64,000 nucleotides of DNA from an uncultured Paracoccaceae bacterium (GTDB lineage: Bacteria > Pseudomonadota > Alphaproteobacteria > Rhodobacterales > Rhodobacteraceae). The stretch is taken from positions 124,001-188,000 of the forward strand of contig CALSNT010000006.1 in assembly GCA_943787785.1 (NCBI GenBank), in the 5' to 3' direction. Both the position numbers and the translations under genes were made by a program. The first letter of the stretch is position 1, and each line of letters begins with the position of its first letter. The notes under the pieces are model-generated. The model had not been told where the DNA came from. It saw nothing but the letters and a program-made list of their open reading frames with translations, and searched no databases. Positions 1 to 9,971 of this stretch are shown one piece after another.

Positions 1-888
1 CCCGAAAAGGCGCGACATAAGGTGGCGTTTGAAAACCTGACACCGCTCTATCCGGACGAGCGGATGCAGATGGAGATCGAGGATCCAACGATCAAAGATC
101 GCTCGGCCCGGATCATCGATCTGGTGGCTCCGATCGGGAAGGGCCAGCGGTCGCTGATCGTGGCCCCGCCGCGGACCGGTAAGACGGTTCTGCTGCAGAA
201 TATCGCCCATTCGATCGAAGCGAACCATCCGGAGTGCTATCTCATCGTGTTGCTGATTGATGAGCGGCCCGAGGAAGTGACCGACATGCAGCGGAGTGTG
301 AAGGGCGAAGTTATCAGCTCGACCTTCGACGAACCAGCAACGCGGCACGTAGCAGTCTCTGATATGGTGATCGAGAAGGCCAAGCGGTTGGTTGAGCACA
401 AGCGGGATGTCGTGATCCTGTTGGACTCGATCACCCGGCTGGGGCGGGCATTCAACACGGTGGTGCCGTCGTCGGGCAAGGTTCTGACCGGTGGTGTGGA
501 TGCGAACGCTTTGCAGCGGCCCAAGCGGTTCTTTGGCGCGGCGCGGAATATCGAAGAAGGCGGCAGTCTGACGATTATTGCCACGGCGCTGATCGACACC
601 GGCAGCCGGATGGACGAGGTGATCTTCGAGGAGTTCAAGGGCACCGGTAACTCGGAGATTGTGCTGGATCGCAAGGTTGCGGATAAGCGGGTCTATCCGG
701 CGATGGATGTGCTGAAGTCTGGCACCCGGAAGGAAGAGCTGCTGACCGACAAGGCAAACCTGCAGAAAACCTATGTTCTGCGGCGGATTCTGAACCCGAT
801 GGGGACGACGGATGCGATCGAATTCCTGATCTCGAAACTGAAGCAGACCAAGACGAACTCAGAATTCTTCGATTCAATGAATGCGTAA
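1..888 (+). CDS. rho: Transcription termination factor Rho (5' end outside window)
   Basis: Hexameric RNA-dependent ATPase helicase that ends transcription at Rho-dependent sites. Only the C-terminal 295 codons are present: the frame is open from base 1 and runs off the left edge, so the GTG at 22 is internal and not a start. Visible are the Walker A motif APPRTGKT (around base 165), the Walker B region with the following [10 protein letters not shown] segment, and the ring-forming Rho C-terminal domain through to the usual end. Rho immediately upstream of mnmE-mnmG-rsmG-parAB is a familiar alphaproteobacterial order. The missing part should hold the N-terminal RNA-binding domain. Identity is very secure. 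Confidence 0.97.
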   Translation, partial: PEKARHKVAFENLTPLYPDERMQMEIEDPTIKDRSARIIDLVAPIGKGQRSLIVAPPRTGKTVLLQNIAHSIEANHPECYLIVLLIDERPEEVTDMQRSVKGEVISSTFDEPATRHVAVSDMVIEKAKRLVEHKRDVVILLDSITRLGRAFNTVVPSSGKVLTGGVDANALQRPKRFFGAARNIEEGGSLTIIATALIDTGSRMDEVIFEEFKGTGNSEIVLDRKVADKRVYPAMDVLKSGTRKEELLTDKANLQKTYVLRRILNPMGTTDAIEFLISKLKQTKTNSEFFDSMNA

Positions 889-916
889 TTTATTGTTCTA
901 AAACAATGGGTTAACT

Positions 917-2209
917 ATGTCTGATACGATTTTTGCAGAAGCAACGGCGCTTGGCAAGGCGGGCGTGGCTGTGGTGCGGCTGTCTGGCCCGCAGGCGCAT
1001 AGTGCGGTGCGCGCCTTAGCAGGTGATGTCCCCCCGGCTCGCCAAGCTGCACTTCGTGTGTTGCGGATCGGCGATGATGTGTTGGACGAAGCGCTGGCGC
1101 TGGTTTTTGACGCAGGCGCCAGCTTTACCGGAGAAGCAGTGGCCGAACTGCATTTGCACGGTAGCCGGGCGGTTGTGGCCTCGATATTGGCGGCGCTGGC
1201 TGCAATGCCTGGTCTGCGGCCCGCACAAGCTGGTGAATTCGCCCGCCGTGCCTTGGAAAATGGGCGGCTGGATCTGACCGAGATCGAAGCGTTAGGTGAT
1301 TTGATCGAGGCAGAGACAGAGGTTCAGAGACGACAGGCTCAAGCCGTTAAGTCAGGCGCGTTGCGGGACGCTGCCGAAGGCCTGCGGGCGGACTTGGTGC
1401 GCGCAGCGGCGCTTCTGGAAGCCTCGATTGATTTTGCGGATGAAGAGGTGCCCGAAGATGTTGTGCCGGAAGTGACTGAATTGCTGGAGAGGGCTGTGGC
1501 CGCAATCGAGCGGCTGGTCGCCGGGTCCTTTACCGCTGAACGGATACGCGACGGATTCGAAGTGGCGATTGTTGGCGCGCCCAACGTCGGGAAGTCGACA
1601 TTGTTGAACCGTCTCGCGGGACGAGACGCGGCGATTACCTCGGACGTTGCCGGGACCACACGTGATGTCATCGAAGTGCGAATGGACCTGCTGGGGTTGC
1701 CGGTCACCATTCTGGACACCGCAGGAATTCGGGAATCGGACGATGTGGTTGAGAAGTTAGGTGTGGCAAGGGCGCGGGAACGGGCTTTGGCAGCCGATTT
1801 ACGGGTATTCTTGGCTGAGCGGGCAGAGGCGCCAGAGACGGGTTTGATGGGCCCTGATGATATTGTTCTGCGGGCGAAAGGCGATCTTGTTGAGTCGGTG
1901 GCCAAGGATGCGGTCTCCGGTCTGACGGGCGCCGGTGTTGACCGGTTGATTGAGCGGATTGTTGATGTCCTGTCGACTCGTGCGCAGGGCGCCTCGGTTG
2001 CCACGCGCGACCGGCATCGCGTTGCGTTTCAGGCGTCGCTGACTTATCTGGACGCGGCGCGCACCCAGTTGGCATTTGGCCCGGAGGGGTTTGATCTAGC
2101 TGCTGCAGAGTTGCGGATGGCGACTGCGGCCATTGACCAGCTGATCGGGCGGGTGGATGTAGAATCACTGCTGGACGAGATCTTTTCTTCGTTTTGCATC
2201 GGGAAATGA
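917..2209 (+). CDS. mnmE: tRNA modification GTPase MnmE
   Basis: With MnmG it installs the carboxymethylaminomethyl group on wobble uridine 34 of certain tRNAs. At 430 residues it is slightly shorter than the roughly 450 usual for the family. The order is an N-terminal tetrahydrofolate-binding domain (about 1-115), a helical domain, and an inserted G domain (about 215-350) with GAPNVGKST (220-228), the switch segment DVAGTTRD and DTAG. The last residues are CIGK, carrying the conserved catalytic Cys. The G4 motif, normally NKxD, reads AKGD (320-323). It starts 28 bp after rho, and the downstream gene mnmG encodes its partner. Confidence 0.97.
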   Translation: MSDTIFAEATALGKAGVAVVRLSGPQAHSAVRALAGDVPPARQAALRVLRIGDDVLDEALALVFDAGASFTGEAVAELHLHGSRAVVASILAALAAMPGLRPAQAGEFARRALENGRLDLTEIEALGDLIEAETEVQRRQAQAVKSGALRDAAEGLRADLVRAAALLEASIDFADEEVPEDVVPEVTELLERAVAAIERLVAGSFTAERIRDGFEVAIVGAPNVGKSTLLNRLAGRDAAITSDVAGTTRDVIEVRMDLLGLPVTILDTAGIRESDDVVEKLGVARARERALAADLRVFLAERAEAPETGLMGPDDIVLRAKGDLVESVAKDAVSGLTGAGVDRLIERIVDVLSTRAQGASVATRDRHRVAFQASLTYLDAARTQLAFGPEGFDLAAAELRMATAAIDQLIGRVDVESLLDEIFSSFCIGK

Positions 2210-2212
2210 GGA

Positions 2213-4087
2213 ATGTTTCACGTGAAACATTTTGATGTTGTGGTAGTTGGCGGCGGGCATGCCGGAACCGAGGCGGCCCACGCGGCAGCCCGACGGGGCG
2301 CACGCGTGGCGCTGGTGACGCTGAAGGCCGACGCAATTGGCGTCATGTCTTGTAACCCAGCAATTGGTGGGTTGGGCAAAGGCCATCTGGTGCGAGAGAT
2401 TGATGCGCTGGACGGGTTGATGGGTCGGGCAGCGGACGCCGCCGGCATCCAGTTTCGGTTGCTGAATCGCTCGAAGGGGCCTGCGGTACAGGGGCCACGC
2501 GCGCAGATGGATCGCAGTCTGTTTCGCGCGGCGATCCAGAAAATGATCGCGGCGCATGATGGGATCACCGTGATTGAGGGCGAAGTCATTGATTTCATCC
2601 TTGAGGCCGACCGGGCAGCCGGCGTGGTTTTGGCGTCTGGCAACCAGGTGATGGCTGGAGCGATCGTCCTGACCACGGGCACATTTCTGCGCGGTACAAT
2701 ACATATCGGGACCGAGCGTCGTTCGGGTGGCCGCATGGGAGAAGCAAGTGCAGATCGGCTGTCGGCCAGGTTCGATGAGTTTGGCGTATCACTGGGGCGG
2801 CTGAAAACCGGCACGCCGCCGCGGCTGGACACAAACAGCATCGACTGGGCTGCGCTTGAAATGCAGCGAGGAGATGATGCGCCTGAAATGCTTTCATTTC
2901 TGTCCACGGCGCCTGCCGTCCGACAAATTTCCTGTGGTATCACCCACACAAATGCACGGACGCATCAGATTATCCGGGACAACCTGGATCGCTCGGCGAT
3001 GTATGGCGGGGCGATTGACGGCGTCGGGCCACGCTATTGCCCTTCTATCGAGGACAAAGTGGTGCGTTTCGCAGAGCGGGACGCCCATCAGGTATTCCTA
3101 GAGCCCGAAGGCTTGGACGCAGCGACGGTGTATCCCAACGGAATCTCGACCTCGCTGCCTGAAGATGTTCAGTTGGATTATGTCCGTTCGATCAAAGGCC
3201 TTGAATCAGCTGAAATTTTGCAGCCGGGCTATGCCATCGAATATGACTTTGTTGACCCGAGGAACCTCACGCCATCGCTGGAGCTAATGTCCTGTAAAAA
3301 TCTGTTCCTTGCTGGCCAGATCAACGGCACCACTGGTTATGAGGAAGCTGGAGCGCAAGGCCTTGTGACCGGCCTGAACGCGGCAGCGCGGGCCTTGGGC
3401 GCGGAACCGGCAATGATGGATCGCACAACATCCTACACTGGCGTGATGCTGGATGACCTGACGACGCGTGGCGTGAGTGAACCTTACCGCATGTTTACCT
3501 CGCGCGCCGAATTCCGGCTGTCTCTGCGGGCGGACAACGCGGACCAACGGTTAACGCCACTGGGATTGCAGCTTGGGTGTGTTGGGGCGGATCGGGCGGA
3601 GGCGTTCGAGGCCAAACAAAAGCAGCTGGATTCGGCCCGCACCGTTCTGGAGTCCCGAAAAATTAGCGCCTCGGATCTGAAGGATACGGGAATTAATGTG
3701 AACGCAGCTGGCCCTAAACGATCTTTGTTCGATGCGCTTTCGATTCCCGGAGCGTCGGTGGACGCGCTGGCTGACGTCGCGCCAGAGCTTTCGGATCTCG
3801 ATCCCACAATTGCGCGACAATTGCAGCGGGATGCGACCTATGCCCCTTATGTCAAACGGCAAATGTCGGATGTGGCGGCACTTCAACGCGACGCGGCCAC
3901 AAAGATTCCAACGGATTTCGCCTTTGCTGCGCTGGATGGCCTCTCTGGAGAGTTGCGAGAGAAGCTCTCAGCCATACGCCCGGCCAATCTTGCCCAGGCA
4001 GCACGGATCGAGGGCATGACCCCCGCCGCGCTGACCCTTTTGCTCGCGCGGCTGCGGCAGACTGGGAAACCGGCCCGAAGTGCCTGA
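2213..4087 (+). CDS. mnmG: tRNA uridine-5-carboxymethylaminomethyl modification enzyme MnmG (GidA)
   Basis: FAD-dependent partner of MnmE in wobble-uridine modification. It has 624 residues, normal for the family. The FAD-binding Rossmann motif [10 protein letters not shown] lies at residues 9-18, followed by CNPAIGG and the long GidA family body, ending in the helical C-terminal domain that contacts MnmE. The start ATG lies 3 bp after the mnmE stop. The first six residues, MFHVKH, are encoded by a perfect parS site (2214-2229), so the N-terminal tail ahead of the Rossmann fold is dictated by a DNA segregation signal. Confidence 0.97.
   Translation: MFHVKHFDVVVVGGGHAGTEAAHAAARRGARVALVTLKADAIGVMSCNPAIGGLGKGHLVREIDALDGLMGRAADAAGIQFRLLNRSKGPAVQGPRAQMDRSLFRAAIQKMIAAHDGITVIEGEVIDFILEADRAAGVVLASGNQVMAGAIVLTTGTFLRGTIHIGTERRSGGRMGEASADRLSARFDEFGVSLGRLKTGTPPRLDTNSIDWAALEMQRGDDAPEMLSFLSTAPAVRQISCGITHTNARTHQIIRDNLDRSAMYGGAIDGVGPRYCPSIEDKVVRFAERDAHQVFLEPEGLDAATVYPNGISTSLPEDVQLDYVRSIKGLESAEILQPGYAIEYDFVDPRNLTPSLELMSCKNLFLAGQINGTTGYEEAGAQGLVTGLNAAARALGAEPAMMDRTTSYTGVMLDDLTTRGVSEPYRMFTSRAEFRLSLRADNADQRLTPLGLQLGCVGADRAEAFEAKQKQLDSARTVLESRKISASDLKDTGINVNAAGPKRSLFDALSIPGASVDALADVAPELSDLDPTIARQLQRDATYAPYVKRQMSDVAALQRDAATKIPTDFAFAALDGLSGELREKLSAIRPANLAQAARIEGMTPAALTLLLARLRQTGKPARSA
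2214..2229. promoter_or_regulatory. parS: parS centromere-like site (ParB binding), copy 1
   Basis: The sequence TGTTTCACGTGAAACA is a perfect 16-bp palindrome identical to the chromosomal parS consensus bound by ParB. It overlaps bases 2-3 of the mnmG start codon and its next codons. The cognate parA and parB genes lie 2.4 and 3.2 kb downstream. Confidence 0.95.
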
Positions 4088-4088
4088 C

Positions 4089-4679
4089 ATGGAAAATGTT
4101 TCACGTGAAACATTGGAGCGTCTGACTGAATATGTTGCGCTGCTGGAAAAGTGGAATCGCCGGATCAATCTGATTGCACCGACCACGACCGAGGAGATCT
4201 GGTCGCGGCATATCGCTGATGCTCTACAATTGAAGCCCCTGGGCAAAGAAGTGCAAAGTTGGGCAGATCTTGGCAGCGGAGGTGGCCTGCCAGGTCTGGT
4301 GGTGGCAATTCAGGCGTTAGAATCAGGCGGCCCACCGCTGATTCTTGTTGAAAGCGACCAGCGCAAAGCAACCTTCCTGCGCCAGGCAATCTTGCAGCTT
4401 GGTCTGGATGCAACGGTGGAAACGGACAGGATTGAATCACTGAGGCCCCTAAACGTACAGGTGATTTCGGCCCGCGCGCTCGCTCCGCTGCCAAAACTTC
4501 TCGGCTATGTCGCACGTCACCTCGGTACCGAAGGCCGCGCCCTTTTGCCCAAGGGGCGTAAATGGGAATCCGAACTGTCGGAGGCACAACAGCGGTGGAC
4601 CTTCGACCACAAGGTCTGGCAAAGTCAGACCGACCCCGAGGCCGTAATTCTGGAGATCACCAACCTTGAGCCAGCCTAG
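4089..4679 (+). CDS. rsmG: 16S rRNA (guanine-N7) methyltransferase RsmG (GidB)
   Basis: Methylates N7 of G527 in 16S rRNA using S-adenosylmethionine. It has 196 residues from the ATG at 4089; an in-frame GTG at 4080, overlapping the mnmG stop, would add three residues and cannot be excluded. The SAM-binding loop WADLGSGGGLPG follows a helical N-terminus containing RINLIAP. The N-terminal NVSRET is encoded by the second parS site. The 3' end overlaps the parA start by 14 bp, so translation of the two is probably coupled. Confidence 0.96.
   Translation: MENVSRETLERLTEYVALLEKWNRRINLIAPTTTEEIWSRHIADALQLKPLGKEVQSWADLGSGGGLPGLVVAIQALESGGPPLILVESDQRKATFLRQAILQLGLDATVETDRIESLRPLNVQVISARALAPLPKLLGYVARHLGTEGRALLPKGRKWESELSEAQQRWTFDHKVWQSQTDPEAVILEITNLEPA
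4097..4112. promoter_or_regulatory. parS: parS centromere-like site (ParB binding), copy 2
   Basis: A second perfect TGTTTCACGTGAAACA palindrome, inside codons 3-8 of rsmG and 1.9 kb from copy 1. Here it is read in a different codon phase (V-S-R-E-T rather than F-H-V-K-H), so the DNA sequence itself is what has been conserved. Confidence 0.95.
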
Positions 4680-5463
4680 GTGGACGCAACCCCGCACCAT
4701 TGCCATCGTGAACCAGAAGGGTGGCGTCGGGAAAACGACGACGACGATTAATCTGGGCGCGGCGCTGGCCGAATCCGGTCGCCGGGTACTGATTGTCGAT
4801 CTCGATCCGCAGGGGAATGCCTCGACCGGGCTGGCGATCGAGGATCGCAGCAAGACGACCTATGACCTCCTGCTCGACGCCACGCCGCTGGCCGAGGTTG
4901 TGCAGACAACGGCCATCGACAATCTGTCCATTGCCCCGGCAACGACGGACCTCAGCTCGGCTGATATGGAGATGATGAGCAACGAAAGCCGAAGTTTTCT
5001 GCTGCGCAATGCACTGACGGAAGGCGGGGTTGCTAACGACTACGACGTTGTCCTGATCGATTGTCCGCCGTCGCTATCACTGCTCACCGTAAATGCCATG
5101 GTGGCGGCACACTCGATCCTGGTGCCGCTGCAATCTGAGTTTTTTGCGCTCGAAGGGCTCTCGCAACTTCTTCTGACAGTTCGACAAATCCGAAGTGCCG
5201 CCAATCCTGGCTTGCGCATCGAAGGCGTCGTGCTGACTATGTTCGATGGCCGCAATAACTTGGCGCAACAGGTGGAAGCGGACGCACGTGAAACGCTTGG
5301 TGAACTTGTTTTCACCACCATCGTACCGCGCAATGTCCGCGTCAGCGAAGCACCGTCATTTGGCCAACCGGTTCTGACCTATGATTCCGGGTCCAAAGGC
5401 AGCCAGTCTTACCGGGCATTAGCTGCAGAGCTGACCGGAGACATAATGGAGGCACCCGTCTGA
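4666..5463 (+). CDS. parA: Chromosome partitioning ATPase ParA (Soj)
   Basis: Walker-type ATPase that moves ParB-parS complexes and so segregates chromosome origins. It has 265 residues. The deviant Walker A motif KGGVGKT is at about 18-24, followed by VDLDPQGN and the Walker B region DVVLIDCPPS. The start is a TTG within the end of rsmG; no in-frame ATG precedes the P-loop, and the position fits the usual short N-terminus. It is followed 1 bp later by parB. Proximity of two parS sites supports a chromosomal role rather than a plasmid-type one. Confidence 0.96.
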   Translation: MSQPRWTQPRTIAIVNQKGGVGKTTTTINLGAALAESGRRVLIVDLDPQGNASTGLAIEDRSKTTYDLLLDATPLAEVVQTTAIDNLSIAPATTDLSSADMEMMSNESRSFLLRNALTEGGVANDYDVVLIDCPPSLSLLTVNAMVAAHSILVPLQSEFFALEGLSQLLLTVRQIRSAANPGLRIEGVVLTMFDGRNNLAQQVEADARETLGELVFTTIVPRNVRVSEAPSFGQPVLTYDSGSKGSQSYRALAAELTGDIMEAPV

Positions 5464-5464
5464 A

Positions 5465-6331
5465 ATGACCGACAAAAAAACTCGCACTGGCTTGGGCCGG
5501 GGTCTCAGCACCTTGATGGCCGACGTACCTGAAGGTGGTAAAGACCTTTCACAGATTGACGTCGACCAGATCCACGCCAACCCGGACCAACCGCGCCGCA
5601 GCTTTCCGAAGCATGAGATGGGTGAACTTGCCACCTCGATCCGAGAAAAAGGCGTCATCCAGCCGCTGATTCTGCGGCCACATCCCAGCCGTCCCGGAGA
5701 ATACGAGATTGTCGCCGGCGAACGCCGCTGGCGCGCAGCGCAGATCGCGCGCCTGCATCAGGTACCAGCGGTAATCCGCGACTTTGACGACACCGAAGCG
5801 CTGGAAGTCGCCATTATCGAGAATATACAGCGCGCCGATCTGAACCCGGTCGACGAAGCGCAGGCCTTTCGGCAACTGATGCAAAGGTTCGGTCACACTC
5901 AGGAGCAACTCTCTGAGGCGCTGGGCAAAAGCCGCAGCCACATCGCCAACCAGACACGGTTGCTGTCGCTGCCCGCCGATGTACTGGAGATGCTGCAAGA
6001 TGGCCGCCTGTCTGCCGGTCACGCCCGAGTTCTGGTCCCGCTGGAGCACGCTTCGGACCTTGCCCGCCGCGTTGTCGCCCAGGGGCTGTCCGTGCGTCAG
6101 ACCGAGGTGCTGGCCCGCAAGGCTCCGCCTAGTCCAAAAGCTCCGACCAAGCGCATCACCAAGGACGCTGACACGCGTGCGCTAGAAGGGGATTTGTCGG
6201 CGGCCATCGGTATGAACGTGACGGTGAACCATAAACGCGGCGGGGCGGGATCGGTCACCGTCAGCTATGCAGATCTCGAAGGGCTGGACGCGATTTGCCG
6301 GTTGTTGTCGTCAGGCTCAGTCGGTCAATAG
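5465..6331 (+). CDS. parB: Chromosome partitioning protein ParB (Spo0J), parS-binding CTP-dependent clamp
   Basis: Binds parS and spreads along DNA as a CTP-gated clamp to mark the origin region. It has 288 residues. The N-terminus GLGRGLSTL is typical of chromosomal ParB and contacts ParA. The CTP-binding region includes the GERRWRA motif and ENIQRADLNPVDEA, a helix-turn-helix follows (about 140-165, GKSRSHIANQTRLL), and the C-terminus is a dimerisation domain. Its 3' end overlaps the converging hemW by 15 bp. Confidence 0.96.
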   Translation: MTDKKTRTGLGRGLSTLMADVPEGGKDLSQIDVDQIHANPDQPRRSFPKHEMGELATSIREKGVIQPLILRPHPSRPGEYEIVAGERRWRAAQIARLHQVPAVIRDFDDTEALEVAIIENIQRADLNPVDEAQAFRQLMQRFGHTQEQLSEALGKSRSHIANQTRLLSLPADVLEMLQDGRLSAGHARVLVPLEHASDLARRVVAQGLSVRQTEVLARKAPPSPKAPTKRITKDADTRALEGDLSAAIGMNVTVNHKRGGAGSVTVSYADLEGLDAICRLLSSGSVGQ

Positions 6332-7471
6332 GTCGCGTATTACCGCGTTCAGCAGTGGCCGGCCCGCCGGCGTAAGCTGAAGGGTTCCATCAACCTTTTC
6401 AAGCATCCCTAGCTTACGTAACTTATTGATATTATTGTATATTAAATGGTAGTCGTCACCAAGATCGATACCGTCTCGAAGTCGAAGCCCCATCATCAAG
6501 CGCTCTTCCAAAACTTCACGCTTTGTCAAAATTTTCCGTTGCTCAATGCGCGCCGCACCCGCTTCAACAGCTGCTAGCCACCCGCCCGGTGTACGGGGTG
6601 TCTCAGTCGCCCAACGCACACCGTCCATCGTCAGCCGTCCATGCGCGCCAGGGCCAATACCCAGCCAGTCGCCGGATTGCCAATAGATCAGATTATGCCG
6701 TGCCTCGGCCCCGGGAATCGCATGGTTCGAAGTCTCATACCCAGGCAACCCTGCCGCCTCGGTCATCTCTTGAGTGATTTCCCATAAATCCGCGCCGAGG
6801 TCTTCATCTGGCAGACCCGGAAGACGACCCCGCGCAAACCGATCTCCAAACGCCGTGCCGTCCTCGATCGTCAGCTGATAGAGCGACAGATGTGACGGAC
6901 TCATTTCCAGAGCCCGCCCCAGCTCCTCTTTCCAGCCATCAGCCGTCTGATCCTGCCTCGCGTAGATCAGATCAAAGCTGACCCGATCAAAATTCTCGCG
7001 CGTCATCTCCAGCGCCTGCAGCGCTTCATCTACCGTGTGGAGTCGCCCCAGCGCTTTCAGGTCGGCGTCATTCAACGCCTGAACACCGAGCGATAATCTG
7101 TTTACGCCCGCAACGGCATAACCACGAAACCGATCCGCCTCGGCCGAAGTCGGATTCGCTTCAAGCGTCACTTCCAGATCGTTGGAGCACCGCCAGTTGC
7201 GCTGCACGCGATCTAAAATCGCATCCACCAATGACGCAGGCATCAAGCTTGGAGTACCGCCCCCGAAGAATACAGTACTCAATACTCGATCCGAGGTTTC
7301 CCGGGCTGCCCGATCTAATTCGGCGAGGTAAGCCGCCTGCCAGCAATCATCGTCGATACTCGCGGAGACATGGCTGTTGAAGTCGCAATAGGGGCATTTC
7401 GCCTGGCAGAACGGCCAGTGCAGGTAGAGCCCAAATCCGTTGATTTGCCAGTTTTCAGGCGAAACAGGCAC
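6317..7471 (-). CDS. hemW: Heme chaperone HemW (radical SAM, coproporphyrinogen oxidase-like)
   Basis: Radical SAM protein related to HemN, thought to deliver heme to target enzymes. It has 384 residues. The iron-sulfur motif CQAKCPYC (Cys 22, 26, 29) is a standard CX3CX2C, followed by FGGGTPSL and a C-terminal winged-helix domain ending in [12 protein letters not shown]. HemW lacks the extra N-terminal stretch of true HemN, which fits here. It overlaps rdgB by 17 bp as part of a leftward rph-rdgB-hemW operon. A segment near the C-terminus (bases 6420-6450) is strikingly AT-rich. Confidence 0.93.
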   Translation of the reverse strand: MPVSPENWQINGFGLYLHWPFCQAKCPYCDFNSHVSASIDDDCWQAAYLAELDRAARETSDRVLSTVFFGGGTPSLMPASLVDAILDRVQRNWRCSNDLEVTLEANPTSAEADRFRGYAVAGVNRLSLGVQALNDADLKALGRLHTVDEALQALEMTRENFDRVSFDLIYARQDQTADGWKEELGRALEMSPSHLSLYQLTIEDGTAFGDRFARGRLPGLPDEDLGADLWEITQEMTEAAGLPGYETSNHAIPGAEARHNLIYWQSGDWLGIGPGAHGRLTMDGVRWATETPRTPGGWLAAVEAGAARIEQRKILTKREVLEERLMMGLRLRDGIDLGDDYHLIYNNINKLRKLGMLEKVDGTLQLTPAGRPLLNAVIRDLLTD

Positions 7472-8066
7472 TGACCAACTTCCGAAAAGCGTCTGTTCGA
7501 TGGGTCAGCGGCGACTTCTGATCCGGTGTCATTTCGCCAAATGTCAGCGCCTCTCCCGCTGGCTGAAACATCGGATCAAATCCAAAGCCCTGCGTTCCTC
7601 GAACCGGCCAAACCAACTGGCCGGCCGCTTCGCCCGCAAAAATCTGATCCGATCCATCCGGCCAAGCCAAACACAGGGTACAGCAAAACCGTGCTGTCCA
7701 GGGCGTTGGCGCGTCCAGATGCGCCAACCGGTCATGCACTTTTGTCATCGCAACCATAAAATCGCGCCCATCCGGCGTTTCTGCCCAATCCGCCGTATAA
7801 ACGCCCGGCGCGCCGTCCAATGCATCCACCATCAGTCCACTGTCATCTGACAAGGCTACCAGCCCGCTGGCTTGCGCCGCCGCAAGGGCCTTGATCCGGG
7901 CATTGCCAACAAATGTTGTCTCAGTCTCCTCCGGTTCGCCTAAGCCCAACGCCTTCGCCGAAGTCACCTCAACTCCATAAGGTGCCAGCAGTGCCGAGAT
8001 TTCTCGCAGCTTGCCATCATTGTGCGTGGCGACGACCAGCCGTTCGCCATTCAGCTTATGCGTCAC
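7455..8066 (-). CDS. rdgB: Non-canonical purine NTP pyrophosphatase, RdgB/HAM1 family
   Basis: Hydrolyses ITP, dITP and XTP to the monophosphates, cleaning the nucleotide pool. It has 203 residues, normal length. The N-terminal [11 protein letters not shown], the central [13 protein letters not shown] and the C-terminal FGFDPMF and [12 protein letters not shown] segments are family hallmarks. Its ATG overlaps the rph stop as ATGA, so it is the middle gene of the rph-rdgB-hemW operon. The rph-rdgB pairing is common in bacteria. Confidence 0.96.
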   Translation of the reverse strand: MTHKLNGERLVVATHNDGKLREISALLAPYGVEVTSAKALGLGEPEETETTFVGNARIKALAAAQASGLVALSDDSGLMVDALDGAPGVYTADWAETPDGRDFMVAMTKVHDRLAHLDAPTPWTARFCCTLCLAWPDGSDQIFAGEAAGQLVWPVRGTQGFGFDPMFQPAGEALTFGEMTPDQKSPLTHRTDAFRKLVSACFA

Positions 8067-8773
8067 ACCGTTGCCGCGTTCTGCGCAGCAGCCAATTGTT
8101 CGACACCCGCCTCGGCCAGATCAAGCAGGTCTGTCATTTGGTCGCGGCTGAAGGTCGACCCCTCCGCAGACATCTGAACTTCGATCAGCCGCTTTTTGCC
8201 GGTTAGCACGAAATTGCCGTCGACCCCGGCCTCGCTGTCCTCCGGGTAGTCCAGATCCAGCACTGGCTGCCCCGCGTAGATTCCGCAACTCACAGCCGCA
8301 ACATTGTCCAGCAATGGATCGCTGACGACGTCGCCTGCCTTCATCAGCCTATTCACGGCCAAGCGCAGAGCGACCCAACCTCCCGTGATGGCGGCACAAC
8401 GCGTTCCGCCATCGGCCTGGATGACATCGCAGTCGACTACAATCTGACGCTCGCCTAACGCCACCCGGTCCAGTCCAGCGCGCAGCGAACGGCCTATAAG
8501 TCTTTGAATTTCCTGTGTTCTTCCAGATTGCCCATTCTTCGCCTCACGACGCATCCGGGTATGAGTTGCACGGGGCAGCATCCCGTATTCTGCGGTCACC
8601 CAGCCTAATCCCGAGTTCTTCAGAAACGATGGCACCCGCTCATCCACGCTGGCCGTGCACAAAACATGCGTGTCGCCCATGCGAATCAGACAGGATCCCT
8701 CGGCGTGGCGGGTCACGTCGGTTTCGATCGACACATCACGCATCACATTTATTTCGCGGCCAGATGGGCGCAT
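8063..8773 (-). CDS. rph: Ribonuclease PH
   Basis: Phosphorolytic 3'-5' exoribonuclease that trims tRNA 3' ends. It has 236 residues with the usual start MRPSGRE at 8773; the open frame continues far upstream but without family similarity. Visible are the motifs [28 protein letters not shown] and the RNase PH core [10 protein letters not shown], with [15 protein letters not shown] in the catalytic region. First gene of the leftward operon, divergent from hrcA with 122 bp between them. Confidence 0.96.
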   Translation of the reverse strand: MRPSGREINVMRDVSIETDVTRHAEGSCLIRMGDTHVLCTASVDERVPSFLKNSGLGWVTAEYGMLPRATHTRMRREAKNGQSGRTQEIQRLIGRSLRAGLDRVALGERQIVVDCDVIQADGGTRCAAITGGWVALRLAVNRLMKAGDVVSDPLLDNVAAVSCGIYAGQPVLDLDYPEDSEAGVDGNFVLTGKKRLIEVQMSAEGSTFSRDQMTDLLDLAEAGVEQLAAAQNAATV

Positions 8774-8838
8774 GGGCAGTCTCCTTGGAATTTGGTTGCT
8801 GGGTGATAGGCCCGCGACCCTACGCATTGCAAGGCAGA

Positions 8839-8868
8839 TTGACGTCGCCGGTTTGCTTGGCTTAATGA
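8839..8868 (+). promoter_or_regulatory. Putative sigma-70 type promoter of hrcA-grpE
   Basis: TTGACG at 8839-8844, an 18-bp spacer and TAATGA at 8863-8868, placed 27 bp before the hrcA start in the rph/hrcA divergent gap. No CIRCE inverted repeat is visible here. Confidence 0.5.
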
Positions 8869-8895
8869 TCTCCGCCCCTTCGTAAACGGAACTGA

Positions 8896-9960
8896 ATGTC
8901 TGACCATCCCGGCCTGATTGACGAAATGAACGACCGCTCACGCGAGGTGTTTCGCCGCGTGGTCGAAAGCTATCTGAGTTCCGGGGAACCTGTCGGCTCT
9001 CGTACCTTAACGCGTGCCATGTCCGAACAGGTTTCGGCGGCGACAATTCGCAATGTTATGCAGGACCTGGAACATCTGGGCCTGTTGAACTCGCCCCATG
9101 TCTCCGCCGGACGCATTCCAACCGAAACAGGTCTTCGGATGTTCGTCGACGGGTTGCTGGAAGTGCAGGACCTCGACGCCGATGACCGGCAAGCGATCGA
9201 TGCGACGGTTTCGAACAACCAGTTGGATGTGGCCGATCTGATGACTCGGGTCGGGTCAGCGCTGTCCGGCCTGACCCACGGCGCCAGCCTTGTTTTGACG
9301 CCAAAGCACGAAGCCCCGGTGCGCCATATTGAGTTTGTCTCGCTCGGTCCGGATCGCGCCCTCGTGGTGCTGGTCTTTGCCGATGGCCATGTCGAGAACA
9401 GGGTGTTCACTCCGCCACCGGGGCAGACACCATCCTCGATGCGTGAGGCAGCGAATTTTCTGAACGCGTTGGCAGAAGGGCGAACGCTGTCCGAACTCCA
9501 GCAAGTCGTAGCGCATGAGGTAACGGCGCGGCGACAGGAACTTGACGTGCTGGCCCGCGATTTAGTTGAAGATGGGTTGGCACAATGGATCAACGAAGGC
9601 GAAGACCACGAACGCCTGATTGTACGTGGCCGCGCAAACCTGTTGGAAGGCGAGGCGGATGGCCCTGATTTGGAACGCATCCGAACGCTGTTCGACGACC
9701 TGGAGCGCAAGCGGGACATCGCCAGTTTTCTGGAGCTCACCGATACCGGCGACGGAGTGCGGATTTTTATCGGGTCCGAGAACAAGTTATTCTCACTTTC
9801 GGGTTCATCTTTGGTGGTGTCTCCCTATATGAACGCAGATCGTAGAATCATCGGCGCGGTGGGGGTCATTGGCCCGACCCGGCTGAATTACGGGCGCATC
9901 GTGCCCATCGTGGATTATACCGCTCAGCTGATCGGACGGCTGCTGAGTGATCGCGGATAA
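8896..9960 (+). CDS. hrcA: Heat-inducible transcription repressor HrcA
   Basis: Represses class I heat-shock genes by binding CIRCE elements. It has 354 residues. The N-terminal winged helix includes [31 protein letters not shown] and [20 protein letters not shown]; the rest is the GAF-like inserted dimerisation domain, ending [21 protein letters not shown]. It is followed 11 bp later by grpE, a common alphaproteobacterial pair. Since the upstream gap shows no CIRCE, hrcA itself is probably not autoregulated through that element. Confidence 0.96.
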   Translation: MSDHPGLIDEMNDRSREVFRRVVESYLSSGEPVGSRTLTRAMSEQVSAATIRNVMQDLEHLGLLNSPHVSAGRIPTETGLRMFVDGLLEVQDLDADDRQAIDATVSNNQLDVADLMTRVGSALSGLTHGASLVLTPKHEAPVRHIEFVSLGPDRALVVLVFADGHVENRVFTPPPGQTPSSMREAANFLNALAEGRTLSELQQVVAHEVTARRQELDVLARDLVEDGLAQWINEGEDHERLIVRGRANLLEGEADGPDLERIRTLFDDLERKRDIASFLELTDTGDGVRIFIGSENKLFSLSGSSLVVSPYMNADRRIIGAVGVIGPTRLNYGRIVPIVDYTAQLIGRLLSDRG

Positions 9961-9971
9961 GAAGGCGAAGA

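Noticed and set aside
8774-8895. A CIRCE operator before hrcA
   Set aside because: The TTAGCACTC/GAGTGCTAA repeat is absent in the gap.
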